DNA from: Sanguinoderma infundibulare
Taxonomy: Eukaryota; Basidiomycota; Agaricomycetes; Polyporales; Polyporaceae
Direction: 5' to 3'
Assembly (NCBI GenBank): GCA_032821775.1
Contig: JAVLRN010000008.1
Location: 1,860,001 to 1,924,000, forward strand
DNA length: 64,000 nucleotides
How positions within the stretch are numbered: the first letter of the stretch is position 1; each line of letters starts with the position of its first letter. Below, piece by piece: positions 42,956 to 53,880 of the stretch. The notes below the pieces were generated by a model, which searched no databases, was not told the origin of the DNA, and worked only from the letters and a program-made list of their open reading frames with translations. The position numbers were made by a program, and so were the translations under genes.

Positions 42956-44075
42956 TTATGAAACGAAGACCCAACCCGAAGACCGAACATCCTCGCCGGC
43001 CTCCCCGAAGAATCTATCTGTCTCGTAGACCCAGTGTAGCGAGCCGACGACGCAGTCACGCAAGCCGCGGACAAATGCGCGCACATCGTCATCCCAGTCA
43101 CCGAACATCGGCAGCTGTGTTTCGTTCTGGAGGAATGTGCAGACGGTCTCCTTGATCAGGTTGCCTGCGAAGTGGACTGCGCCCTGCGGCGTCAGCTTTC
43201 GTTCCGTCATGACGACGATGACGAGATTTGGCGTATGTGGATGTTGCGCGTAGGCCGCGATATCCTGCGCAGCGACCTCAGTCGGCGACGGGTGCGTGTG
43301 CCGCCAATAAGAGACGTGACATACCGTAGCCCATGCAATGATATTAGCAGCGTCTTGTCGTAATCGTACCAACGTCGGGTGCTCGTAGATTTGGGGCGGT
43401 ATGTGCAATCCTGCAGCGTAGATGACCAGGTCGAGGACCATCTTGACACCGCAGGCGTCCCGTCTTGTCGACACGTACGACTCCAGGTCTGGAACGACGC
43501 CTTCCGCCATATCTCGCGTCGTGATGGCCTGACCGAGACGGAAGGCGGCCAAATGTCGCTGGAAGCGTTTTTGCCAGTCGCGGCGAGTAGTCGGACGGAA
43601 GGATCGTGCCCATACCCTAAAGGACGGCAAACGATCAGTGGTCAACTAAGCTTAATTTTGTGCCTCGAGGGGTTGGTGCGGCTTTAGAACGTAATGAGCG
43701 ATGCGCACGCGACGTGGAAGGCGACGAAGTGGGGAATAGAGATAACTTCAACGCACAAAAGAGAAACACTCACGGGTCGAAGATCTCTTCGTCTGCGTAG
43801 AGCGACCGCGGGCGGTCGGTCCAATGCGATAGGATGATCAGGAACTTCGTGATCGACAGGAGCTGCCCCGCGTCGCACGTCGGGAAGCAGAGCGCCGCCA
43901 GCAGGCCAAGTCGTGCCCCAGACAGGCGAGACTCTTCGTCGGCATCAAGGAAGAGGGGGTTCGCGAGGGCCCATTTCTCCGAGGAGAGCGTGACCGTATG
44001 GCAGTGGGGGTTGCATCGTAATTCGAAGTGTGGACTGCAGAACGCGGGGAAGTTTGGGATTCGGATGCTCCCCAT
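42956..44075 (-). CDS. Terpene synthase-like protein with degenerate metal-binding motifs
   Basis: Class I terpene cyclase (basidiomycete sesquiterpene synthase type) by overall pattern. It starts MGSIRIPNFPAFCSPHFELR at 44075. Exon 1 ends LYADEEIFDP, a ~160-nt intron follows, then VWARSFRPTTRRDWQKRFQR, MAEGVVPDLESYVSTRRDAC, LVIYAAGLHIPPQIYEHP, LRQDAANIIAWAT, a short intron, DIAAYAQHPHTPNLVIVVMT, GNLIKETVCTFLQNE and VVGSLHWVYETDRFFGEAGE. The VIPDLESYxxxRRDTSG and VGSLHWxxETxRYFG blocks are diagnostic of the family. However, the DDxxD region reads SHWTDRPRS, the NSE motif (NDxxSxxxE) reads TDIAAYAQH, and the RY pair reads RF. The segment between the Asp motif and VWAR is also shorter than usual. 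It may be a dead paralog or a protein with another role. Confidence 0.75.
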
Positions 44076-44865
44076 GACTGCGACGGTGCGATTTGCGTGC
44101 GTACGTGTGTATGTCCGTGTTCGCGTGCGTGTTCGAGGGTCGTGAGATCGTGAGCAGAGCAGGAGAGATTGAGGCCGGTTCGAAGTCAGACGTGGTGAGC
44201 AGCGGAACGGCGGGCGGGGAAGGATACTGGGGGTTATCTCTGGGAGTATCTGGAGAAGCTGGGCCGACCACAAAGGACTGGGAGAGGTTAGTATATTATA
44301 GAGTTTGGGGGTGACACATGGCTGGAGTGGCAGCAAGTTGTGCGAGAGCAGCCGTCCAGACGCGCCAGAAAACGAGCATCCGCGCGCTAGATCCGGCGTC
44401 GGGTCAGATCCAGCTGGCAGCCCGGAGCCGCCGTCAAAGTCTTTTGTTCTCAGCGGAGATAGTGGGGACAATAAGCCGGCCATGCGATGGGGATCCAACG
44501 ACAAAAACGGTAGAGGCGGGAGCGTCGGTGTGCAAGTTGGTAAGGGTTGCAAAGACGCAATTACTACGCTTTCCCCATTCGCCCTAGTCCGCGTGATCAG
44601 CAGGGATTGTACTAGTGCGCGCGCACAGGGACACACTCGTGATCTCAAAAATGCGCTGCACCTTCCAAAGGACGTTCTGTGTTGCGCGCGGAATACAAAA
44701 AGCAGAGGTGCATCAGCAGAATCTAGCGCAATCTACTCTAGATACCATCGCGACAATCGAGATATTTATTCCACCTATGACGCCGACGTCCGAGGCTTCT
44801 CCCTCTTCAACGAAGTCTGGGCCTCGCACCTCGCCAGACAGTCCGTCAAACAAGACCGTCGATCC
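44076..44865. other. No gene recognised
   Basis: Leader and promoter side of the terpene synthase-like gene on the left, 3' side of the GPI13 gene on the right. A GT-rich, purine/pyrimidine-alternating stretch lies near 44095-44140. Confidence 0.45.
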
Positions 44866-47800
44866 CTACTTTGCCTTCCGGTCCATCGCCGCGAATAGCC
44901 TCGACACTCGGTCTGAGACCCGCCGGACCCCGACCCCAACTCCAAACAAGACTGCTAAGTCGACGACAAGCACCGTCGCAGCGGCGAGCATGAATCGCGG
45001 CGCAAAAACCTTCCACACCATCAGGTGCCGCCGGAGCCACGCCGCGCACGTCGCGCTGCTGAGCAGCAACGTCGCGTGGTAGGACATCGTCCCCAGCCCC
45101 GCCCGTACCGCATCCCCTCGTGCCTTGACGTCCGCCTCGGGTTGCGGCAGCGGGGAAACGTTCCAGAGCGCGAGCAGGGGAGCGGCCAGCGAGATGAGAA
45201 AGTGCGGGCCGAACGTGTTCAGGATGACGAGGACCGGCGAAAACGGGAAGGTCAGCGTCGGTGTGAGCACGAACGCTGTCTTCCACTGGATGGACGGAAT
45301 CGCCGCCTGGTGGCCTGTGGCAAAGAACGCGTGCACGGCCAACGTCGCGAGGGGAGCGATCTCTGAGAAGCGGATGGGGACGCTGGGCACGCGGAGCGCG
45401 TCACTCTGCAGGATCGCGGATGGGTTGCCAGACGCGAAGACAGCCTCGAGGCCGCGGACGTCCCGGACGCTGTCGACGACCTCGAGGTGCGCTAGCACTG
45501 CTATCGCGGCGAGAGAGAGGACGACCTGCCCCGTGAGCTGCATCGTGGGGTATAGCAGCCCCAGGAACAGGCACCAGAAGACGAGGTAAGGCGCCCCGTA
45601 CGCGTTCGCGAACCCCAGCACCGTCACCTCCCGCTTGCTCTTGCCCGGCGCGCTCGGATCTGCTTTCGTTTCGGTTGAGATCTCCACACAGAGCGGGACG
45701 AGGTACCACAACGCGTAGCCAAGGAAGAACACGCCTGTCATCGCCAGCCGTCCGCACCACGTCCTCGCCAGGCGGAGCACGCCTACCCATTTGGGTCCAA
45801 ACGCCTCGGACGAATCCAAGTGCTCGAGTATCCAAAACGAGCTGCCCAGGAGGAGCACCGTGGGGAGGATCCATGGGAACACGACTTCCGCGGTCCCCCT
45901 GTCAGATTTTGAGATCTTGAGGAACCGTCTTGTGACGTACGGCAGCGCAAGCGCGACAGGCACGGACAGCAACAGGACTGCGAGTGGGGGCGATGACGAT
46001 GACACAAGGAACGTGACGTGACAGAACGGCTGCTGTTCCTCTCTGCAGACCGTGCTGACTGCCATTAACCGCACGCAGACCGCGAAAAGCGTGGAGAATC
46101 CCAGGATGCGATAGCGCAGGCGAGAGGTAGGCGCGGTAAAGCCGATGAGGACGGAAGGGACGATGGAGGAGGTAAGGAGGAACGTCACGACGCGGTCCTC
46201 CCAGACCGTAAACGAATTTGACGCGAACGCCGCAGCATGCAATATGAGCGGCAGGGGCATGGACCCGAGAGAGCGGAAAGACTGGATCGAAATTGAGGGC
46301 AGCGCAGAGGATATGGCCGCAACGGACGACACGAACGACGCGCCGAACAGCAGAGCTTCGGTGAGACCGAGGACCTTCACATAATGCGACGCGGCCATGT
46401 ACCCGACGAATCCGAGGAAGGCCCCGCCAGCGGCCGTCGAGAGGTACCACCACCTCGCCTCCGCAGCCCAGCCCTCCCAATTGTCCTGCGTCGCGCCAAC
46501 TTTGAAGTAAATGAGTGTCGTCGCGATCGTGCTCGTGACCAAGACGACCAGACCGAGGACAATGAGTGACACGTTGAACTGCGCCCAGAGGTGACGGCAC
46601 GCCGCGAGCGCGGAACGGGTATACATTGTCATAGCGAGCCACTGCGCCTCGCTGTCGATACTGTGCGCCTCGAAGTTGACTGTCTTCCATATGCGTTCAA
46701 GATCGCCCCACGCGCTGTCCAGCTCTCCACCAGATGGACTAGCCCGGTACGTCTCGAGGTAGCGGTTGACTTGCTTCGTGTTGAGGGTAAGGGCACGAGT
46801 GTATTCCTTCCCATTTTTGTCGCGCCAGAACAACTCGGGAATGACGGTGCCGAGGTTGTTGAACGGAATGGGTAGGCCAAGTGCCAGGGAGAGCGTTGAG
46901 GTGAGGTCGATCTGTTGGATGTGTCGGTGCTTGACCGACGCCCCAGGGAAGAGTCGGTCCGTGAGGAGGAAGTCAGGAATCGAAGCCTTCGGGTGGGTGA
47001 GCTGCGGCCCCTTGCTGTACACCCACAGCGCGGCGGACGTCTCATGGTCTCCGTCGCCGCCGTGGTCGCCCTTCCGGTCCATGCCATGGTCGCCCATGAG
47101 GATCAGGATCGTGTCATCGTCAAGCAAGTCGACTACGCGGCGCATGACAGCATCCATCTGCGTCAACTTTGCTTTCATGGTTGGGTGATCTGGACTGAGA
47201 CGATGGCCGACGTGGTCGACGCCGAGAAAATGGCCGATGATGACGTCCCAAGGCGCGTTCTTGTCCTGGAGGAGTGGGAAGAGGTGCTTAACGACGCCCT
47301 CATCGACTGTGTAGAGGTCCTCGACATTAAAGGAGTCGTATGGGAACGTCATATTGGGCTCGAAGGAGTCGGGGAACACGGTTGTCCACGTGTCATCTCC
47401 CATGAAAGCAATCTGTCACTAGGGAGATCAGTCTTGTAAACAGCATCTCAAGAATTGGAGACGAGGAATGAAATGAAAACAAAACGCGTTCATAAAGAAA
47501 CCACGCAACAGGTTGATAGGAAGAGTAATCCTCGTTCGTGAATAGCGTCGAGTTCGGCTTATGCCCAAACGCTAGTGGGGGATGTTTGAAAATTCCTGGT
47601 GAACGAAAGGCATCCACGCCATTCTCCCAGCAGAAATCGCCTCTTGCAGACACGAAGGTGTCCGAAGGAACATGATTACCGTGTCCACCCTGTGGAAACA
47701 GTAATTTCTTCGTAGTGTTATCCGCCATAGGCCGAACGAGTCCCATTTCCTTTTTGGCCAAGACTCCATTTGAACAGACAGTCACACTAAAAAGAGCTTA

Positions 47801-48403
47801 GTGTAAACACTGTCTGATTAGAGTGCAGAGAGCACAACGTCGCCCCATAGCGTTCGTCGTACTGCCGTTGTTCGGTTCCGCCCTCACCGTGCCAACCAGA
47901 CGCGCTTGAAAAAGAAAGCAAATGGTTCGGAGAACTCAGAGACCCACCTTTTTGCCCGCCATCCTGAGCTGCCCGATGAACGAATCCTCCGTAATAGACG
48001 ACCCTCCGAAGCTGGATCCCATATCAATGAAGGTCGGCAAGGACCCGGTGGTGATACCCTTCAGCCGTTGTAGCGTAGTCGTTGGCGGGTCAGAGAACAT
48101 CTCGAAGAGGAACGAACGAGTCGGTTGGGCAGCGGTGAGCTCTTGTGGAAGGGCAAGGATGTTGTGATGGTACGGGGAGACCGGTTCAGGAGGATGTGGG
48201 CTGAGGAAGTCGAACCTGAGAGCGTCGATGACGAGCACCACAGCCCGTTTGTGGGAGGGGGTTATGGTGCAGGTTCCATCGTTGCAGGTAGTGGTGTCCG
48301 AGAGGGATAATCGGGTGAGGAGGAAGCCGCGAGTGTAGAGGTAGATTCCGGCGAGGTGTACGAAGAACACCCAGAAGAGGAGCGAGAGTCCCTTGGTGGC
48401 CAT
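44866..48403 (-). CDS. GPI13: GPI ethanolamine phosphate transferase 3 (GPI13/PIG-O)
   Basis: ER membrane enzyme that adds ethanolamine phosphate to the third mannose of the GPI anchor. It starts MATKGLSLLFWVFFVHLAGI at 48403 (signal anchor). The lumenal alkaline-phosphatase-fold domain shows VVLVIDALRFDFLSP (metal Asp), GITTGSLPTFIDMGSSFGGS (Thr nucleophile), AFMGDDTWTTVFPDSFEP, GHFLGVDHVGHRLSPDHP (metal Asp/His) and ILILMGDHGMDRKGDHGGDG (metal Asp/His). About 14 hydrophobic helices fill the C-terminal half. It ends FAAMDRKAK with TAG at 44866-44868. Total length of about 1000 residues is normal for PIG-O. The only intron seen is 47413-47947 (535 nt), long for this organism; the remaining ~2.5 kb is one exon. 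It is divergent from DPB4. Confidence 0.93.
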
Positions 48404-48781
48404 GCGTCTGAATAGTGATGCGTCAAACAAGTCATACAACCATTGAAGCTTTCAACGACAACACATCAGTGCTACGCACTCGTACAGAGGTATAACGACG
48501 TACCGATAGAGTAGTCCCAGAGTATTATCCTCCGTATACCTGTCTACCCCTCCTACCGGATCTCTAGGTTTCGAGTGAGATTACCGACAAGCCAGTGGGG
48601 TATAGCTTGGACGCCAGCAGTCAAGGGGTTGGCCAGCGAGCAAGTGGTGGCAGAAGGCGAAGAACGTGTGCTCGCCAGCGCTCGAGAAGCCAGCAGCGCG
48701 CACACGCGGAACCGCGTCACATCTTGGCTTGCAACCTCCACCTCCTTTGTGCCGCGCTGTCCCTCGTACATCCCTAGTGTC
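48404..48781. promoter_or_regulatory. Shared GPI13/DPB4 divergent promoter region
   Basis: The 378 bp between the start codons of two divergently transcribed conserved genes must contain both promoters. No specific element could be assigned. Confidence 0.5.
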
Positions 48782-49766
48782 ATGCCCAGAGCCAAGGAAT
48801 CCACGGCAGGTGCCTCAACTGCACAGGCGCAGCAGGATGCGGTCTCGGACGGAATAGACAGCTTTGAACTGCCCCGGAGCCTGATCATGAAGTTGGCGCG
48901 TGCATCGCAGGTTCGTCGTGTCCCCGACGCGTCAAACGCGTCTCGAGGGCTCTCAAGGATGCTCACGAGCCGGGCAGGTTCCAGAAAACACGAAATTCTC
49001 CAAGGATGTGATTCTATCCATCGTGAAATCATCCACTGTGTTCGTCAACTACCTTGGTACGCCGCCTCCGCACGCATGAGTCGCTCGTGGTTCGCTCACG
49101 AATCGAACATCTTTTAGCCGCAACGTAAGCCGAAAGTCATCAACATCCGACCGTGCTAGGGCTGAACTCCTTACCCTAACAGAGCACACGAAGTCGCGAG
49201 CTCGAAGCAGCACAAGAGCATCTCCGCAACTGACGTCCTCAAGGCACTCGAACTCGTCGAATTCACCGACATCGCGAAATCCATCCAAGGGGAGCTACCC
49301 AGTACGCGCAGTCACTCCTTCGCTCGCTTTTCTTTGTCTGACTCGTTCAGTCCACCGCGAGATGCAAAAGGCCGACAAGCGGAAAGGCGGCAAACCAAAA
49401 GCAAAGGATGCAACGTCCGAGTCCGCATCTACCGCATCCAGAGCGAAGGGCAAGGGCAAGGCCGCAGCCGCAGAGTCGGATGAAGCGGAGCAGCAAGCCA
49501 TTCCCCCAATCCTCATCCGCCCCTCCGCATCCGTCGCGCATCCATCGTCGGCGGAGCCCGGACACGGGCGGTCAGAAGATGTCGACGAAGACCAGGAAAT
49601 GATGGATCAGGACCCGGAGGAGGATGGAGGCGAGGACATGGACGAGGACATGGACGACGAAGAGGGAGACGAGGAGGAACCGGAGGACACGATGGCACTG
49701 GAGGAGGAGGAGTTGCGGCGGGACGCAAAGGGGCTGGACGCAGGCAATGCGATAGAGGAGGATTGA
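48782..49766 (+). CDS. DPB4: Histone-fold protein DPB4/POLE3
   Basis: Histone-fold subunit of DNA polymerase epsilon (and of CHRAC-type remodellers), acting in the nucleus. It starts MPRAKESTAGASTAQAQQDA at 48782. The histone fold comes together across introns: SFELPRSLIMKLARASQ, VPENTKFSKDVILSIVKSST with VFVNYL, then AHEVASSKQHKSISATDVLK and ALELVEFTDIAKSIQGELP (typical POLE3 ending of the fold). A Lys-rich linker (VHREMQKADKRKGGKPK) and a long acidic tail of Asp/Glu (about residues 190-240) follow, as in other members. It ends GNAIEED with TGA at 49764-49766. Four exons are separated by short introns; the second acceptor (AACAGAG before CACACG) is chosen to keep the frame. Confidence 0.87.
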
Positions 49767-50415
49767 TTGGTGTGTTCTGTCTTCGTTTTACATGTATCAT
49801 ATTGCAGTGACTTCCTGGAGATTATGACAATGTTCGGCCATCGGGCATTGATGCTGTGCCCCGCCAGGTTTTGAACAGGCTTGTTATTACGGTGCGGCAT
49901 CAACCCTTATATTGACGATCCATCTACGTCCCTCGGATACCCTGCGTGCTTGGGGCCTATGTTGGAGCGTGAACTGTCAGACTTAATTCCAAGATGTGCA
50001 GGTAAGGTTCAAATAGTTTTAGTCTTGAAGGTGACTAGTATAGTGACTCTTGACCGTATAATTAGGCTGGACCGCGTGCGATGGACGGAGTTTGCATGGT
50101 CGCTCCGGTAATTTGTTGGCCTTGTACTTGAATTTCAATGATACATCTCCGTCCGGAGCATTGTCGTGACGCATTGGCCGCCAATGGAACCCTCTTATAA
50201 GTGCGATAGGAAGAGCCGACGGTCCTGCACATCCCCGAGACAGCGCATCGAAGTACGGCTTCTCATTCCTTTCTGCATACTGTGTCCCTGACGCTTAGCT
50301 CTAGACCTTTCAATTTCCCTCCCCCAACTCGTATTACCACCTTCGGCATCTGTGTCGTGAGTTTGATTTGCGTCTTCGGAAACGACGTGAGCTCTCCTAA
50401 CCCTGCCTAACAGAC

Positions 50416-51100
50416 ATATCATCAGGCGACCGCACCGCGAACGCAGACATCGTGGACGACCTGGTCACCTCGTTCATCCGTTCGAAGCAAGCTACTGAGG
50501 CCGACCCGGAATGGGAAGATTGGAAGCGTGCCATCCTTTTCCATGAAAATGTCACTTTTCCCCCTCTGCGGTCCAACAACGGCGTCCCCCGCGAGACGTT
50601 CCTCAACGTCCTCCGCGCATTCCCTGATCTCACGTACCTCGGGCTCAACGCCTTTGACGTAGGCCGTTTCGCCTACGATCCTTTGAGGAACGAGAGCCAG
50701 TGGGGTGTCATCGGGCTGCTCGAGGCTCTCATTGAACTGGAACGGAGCGGGTGCGCCGTCGCGCAGGACGGGTCTGGTTCTCCCGCGGGGCTAGGTGCTA
50801 AGCTGGAGACGCTCTTGCTCGATATTTTCGGCCTGGATACTCGCATTGCGGGCCTTCTCGAGATCTATGTGCGCATCCGGAAGGATCGCGGGCGGCCGTT
50901 GAAGAGTCTCAGCCTCCGTTTCGTCTATTAGTTCACCAGCCCGCGCGCAAAGGACGACGACTGGGAGGCTGAGGACACAAGCGATGCCGACTACGTCCCG
51001 GGTCTGCGGGAGCTCGTCCAGCCGGAGGGGCAGCTGGGAATCGAGGTGGCTGGGCTACATTGGCCCACTGTGTAGCTATAGGACGACAGCGACGAGTGGA
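50416..51100 (+). pseudogene. F-box paralog with internal deletion and lost start
   Basis: This is close to the F-box gene at 37880-39778. It begins DIVDDLVTSFIRSKQAT and PEWEDWKRAILFHENVTFPP, then jumps at about 50586 from NNGVP straight to RETFLNVLRAFPDLTYLGLN. The F-box and roughly 370 residues of the parent are gone. It continues GRFAYDPLRNESQWGVIGLL and LLEIYVRIRKDRGRPLKSLS, reaches TAG at 50929, and resumes FTSPRAKDDDWEAEDTSDAD and YVPGLRELVQPEGQLGIEVA. The codon in the place of the parental ATG reads ATA (50416-50418). The frame is open across the deletion, so the loss was in frame. Confidence 0.85.
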
Positions 51101-51194
51101 CGTTGGGATGAGAGTCGCTTTGGTTCTAGTACATCAAATTGTAGTCATCGTACTCTTGCTCTCGGACTGCGCCGGAGGTTGAATGATTCGTGTT

Positions 51195-51300
51195 TATATC
51201 TGATGCTCGACATTTTCGGCCTGGATGCTCGCATTGGAAGCCTTCTCGAGACCTACGTGTGCATCCGGAAGGAGCACGGGCGGCCGTTGAAGAGCAAGTC
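51195..51300 (+). pseudogene. Second short copy of the F-box C-terminal block
   Basis: MLDIFGLDARIGSLLETYVC, then IRKEHGRPLKSKSL, repeats the block at about 50820-50915 (LDIFGLDTRIAGLLEIYV). It is an isolated fragment about 300 bp downstream of its sister. Confidence 0.8.
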
Positions 51301-51535
51301 ACTGATAGTGAGTCGATGTGAGTCGATGCCAGCAATATCGCGAGGTCGGCTATTTCAAATGTTCGCATTTGTTTAAGCAAGCTGAGCACAACAATCATCA
51401 AGCCGCTTGAGTCCTACAGTGCATTAGCGTATTCTAATGCGCATTTCGGTATCGACTCGCAAACGCTCCAGTCAACGAACGGCGTACACCAAAACGACGA
51501 CAGCTCTGCTCACCGTCACCGTCACCTCCTGCGCT

Positions 51536-53258
51536 TCACTCCATCCACATCCGCTCCTGTCGCCTCACCCTCGCCATCTCCCGCGCGTACTTCTCGATCT
51601 GCCTCCACGACTCCCCCATTTCCTGGCCCTCAAAGTCCAAGCCCGTCTCGCCCTCCCCGGTCTCTTTCATCGTCGGGCCGCGCCCCCACGACGTCTTCAG
51701 GTGCATCAGGTCCGGGCACAGGTCCGACAGGAAGCCCGCGACCATCAGGTGGTCCGCTTCCTGGTCGATCGGCGACGGCCCGACGCCGACCATGTAGCAC
51801 TGCTTGAACGAGACACCGCCCGCGGGGCGGTGGCCCGCCTCGTACTCCTCCTCGAACTCGCTCACGTCGGTGTTGATCGGGATGGAGAACATCGTGACGT
51901 CCGGGCAGTGCTCCGCGAGCGGGATGAGGCCCTTGAGCGTCACGCTCGGGACGACGCCCGGCGGAGCGTACCGCCGCCACTCGGCGTTGAGCTCGAGGAC
52001 GGTGAGGCGCGGCCAGGCTCGTGCCATGCGTTCGACGCACTTATCGTCGATGTCTATCGGCCCGCCAGGTTCGAGCCGGAGCTGGGAGATGTTCAGCTGG
52101 AGGAGCGGGGCGAGCGTGTCGGGGCGGACGACGTGCAACGAATGGTTCCGCGGGGACGGCTTCGTGCTCCTAAAGTGAATGTTGCGCAAGACGGCGCGCG
52201 CAGGATGTTCGAGTAGCTTGGTCAGGAACTCGTGGAAAGCGGTGGCAGTCGGCGGTTGGTCGACGTTGAGGTCGAGGGAGCTAAGGTCGGGTTGGCGAAC
52301 GAGGTGGAGCCACTTCTCGCAGACGTCAACGGAGTCGGTGAAAAGCGAAAATACCTGTAGAGACGGGAAGAAGTGACCGCCGCGCTCGCGGGCCCATAGG
52401 AAAAACTCTCGGGACCGCTCTTCACTCGCGCGGATGGAGACTTCCCGGAGGTTGTTGAGTCCAGCAAGGTGAATGATGTTCTCGAGCGACATCTGGTCAC
52501 TCCAATTGTATTTGAAGTCCAGAAGGTGCTGTTGACGGAGGCCGAGAGCGAGCACGGCTTCCTCAAGCGGGGTGCACGCAGAGGAAGTGACTTGAATCGA
52601 ACGCAGCTGGGCAGGGTTCTCACCAAAGGTGCCAAGTGCGGACACGATCTGGCTCATAGACTCCTCGCCCCATTTGCCCATCTGGATGACGACGTTGGAC
52701 GCCTTCGAGTTGAGGAGGAGGAGCAAAGACGCAAGGTCTTCCGCTTCGTTCTTCTCCGGGTTAGCCCAGTGGAACAAGCGGAGGCTGGGAAGCAGTGGCT
52801 CCGTGCCAAGGCAATTTTTGAGTGTGAGGTAGACTGAAGGGGCGAGTGCCGTGATGGCGAAAAATCCAATGAACATACACGGGTCAACGTACATGTCACG
52901 AATGCGGGAGGCGTAGAACTTAACGCGGTCCCACTCTTCCGGCTGGGGGTCCCGGACAAAGGACTAGAGGTGTTCGGCGTATACTTGAGGACCCACACGC
53001 ATTGTACACACTAGCATCACAACGCACCAGTTTCTTCGACCCATCTGCCTCCCTCGTCTCCTTCCAGGTCTCCTGAGGGAAGCACTTCACAAGAGGCACT
53101 AACGACATCTGTTTCTGCCATAGCGTGTCTAGTGCGACATCTTGAAAACATTGAGCGGTACGGGCTAGGACAGCAACAGTTGCGCTTCCATTAGACGCGG
53201 CCTGTACGTCTTGAAAGATGAGGTTGAGGAGCTCGGGCACAGTGAGGCAGCGATGCAT
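51536..53258 (-). CDS. F-box-family protein, two exons
   Basis: It starts MHRCLTVPELLNLIFQDVQA at 53258, an F-box-like N-terminus (VPELLNLIF), followed by VAVLARTAQCFQDVALDTLW and SLVPLVKCFPQETW. A short intron (GTGCGTTG..CTCTAG) joins KKL to SFVRDPQPEEWDRVKFYASR. The long second exon is LRR-like: VYLTLKNCLGTEPLLPSLRL, NVVIQMGKWGEESMSQIVSA, LAGLNNLREVSIRASEE, PDLSSLDLNVDQP and WPRLTVLELNAEWRRYAPPG. It ends with MARVRRQERMWME and TGA at 51536-51538. The total of about 555 residues is normal for Agaricomycete F-box proteins. It appears intact; the target is unknown. Confidence 0.88.
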
Positions 53259-53589
53259 TCTGGGTAAGATGTTGTTCGTTCTGTAGCAAACGAAACCGTG
53301 ATCCATGTGAGACAAAGAAAACCGAATGCATTGCATAACAAACATTCCTCACCGCTGAAGTTGAAAACCTGAAAGGGAGTGGCAGGACAGTCGATGCCAG
53401 CACTTCAAGAATATCCAACTCGCAGAAATAATGAGCGTTTATGTTGTTTCAATGGTGGTGGAATGAAGCAGCTAGCCCAGCGATCAAAAGAGCAAGGATA
53501 TGGGTTTGGGACGGAGGCGATGGTGGTGGCAGTAGAGGTGACTGTCGACTCGCCGACGCCGACGCCCTTCATCGCGACGCGACAGTCTC

Positions 53590-53880
53590 AGGCTCCGTTT
53601 CGCCTATCAGTTCACCAGCCCGCGCGCAAAGGACGGCGACTGGGAGGTTGAGGACCCAAGCGATGGCGGTACGTCCCGGGTCTGCGGGAGCTTGTCCAGC
53701 CGGAAGGGCAGCTGGGAATCGTGGTGACTGGGCCGTATTGGGCTGGGACGCTAGAGAAAGCCAGCGAGAATTGGACGCAGGGATGATCGTCGCTTTGGGT
53801 CCAGTACGTGATCAAATTGTGTACAGCACTCTTGCTAGGCTCTCGAACAGTGCTGGAGGCTCAGTGATTCGGTTCATATC
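53590..53880 (+). pseudogene. Third copy of the F-box C-terminal / 3' flank
   Basis: Nucleotides from GTTTCGCCTATCAGTTCACC through CCCGCGCGCAAAGGACGGCG and on to TGATTCGGTTCATATCCTGA match 50920-51210 with many small changes. At the position of the TAG in the 50.9-kb copy this copy reads CAG, so that stop is an independent change. No F-box part is present. Confidence 0.8.

Noticed and set aside
47393..47785. 130-codon open frame inside the GPI13 intron
   Set aside because: It has no recognisable domain, runs in a different frame from the following exon and starts inside sequence bounded by good splice sites.
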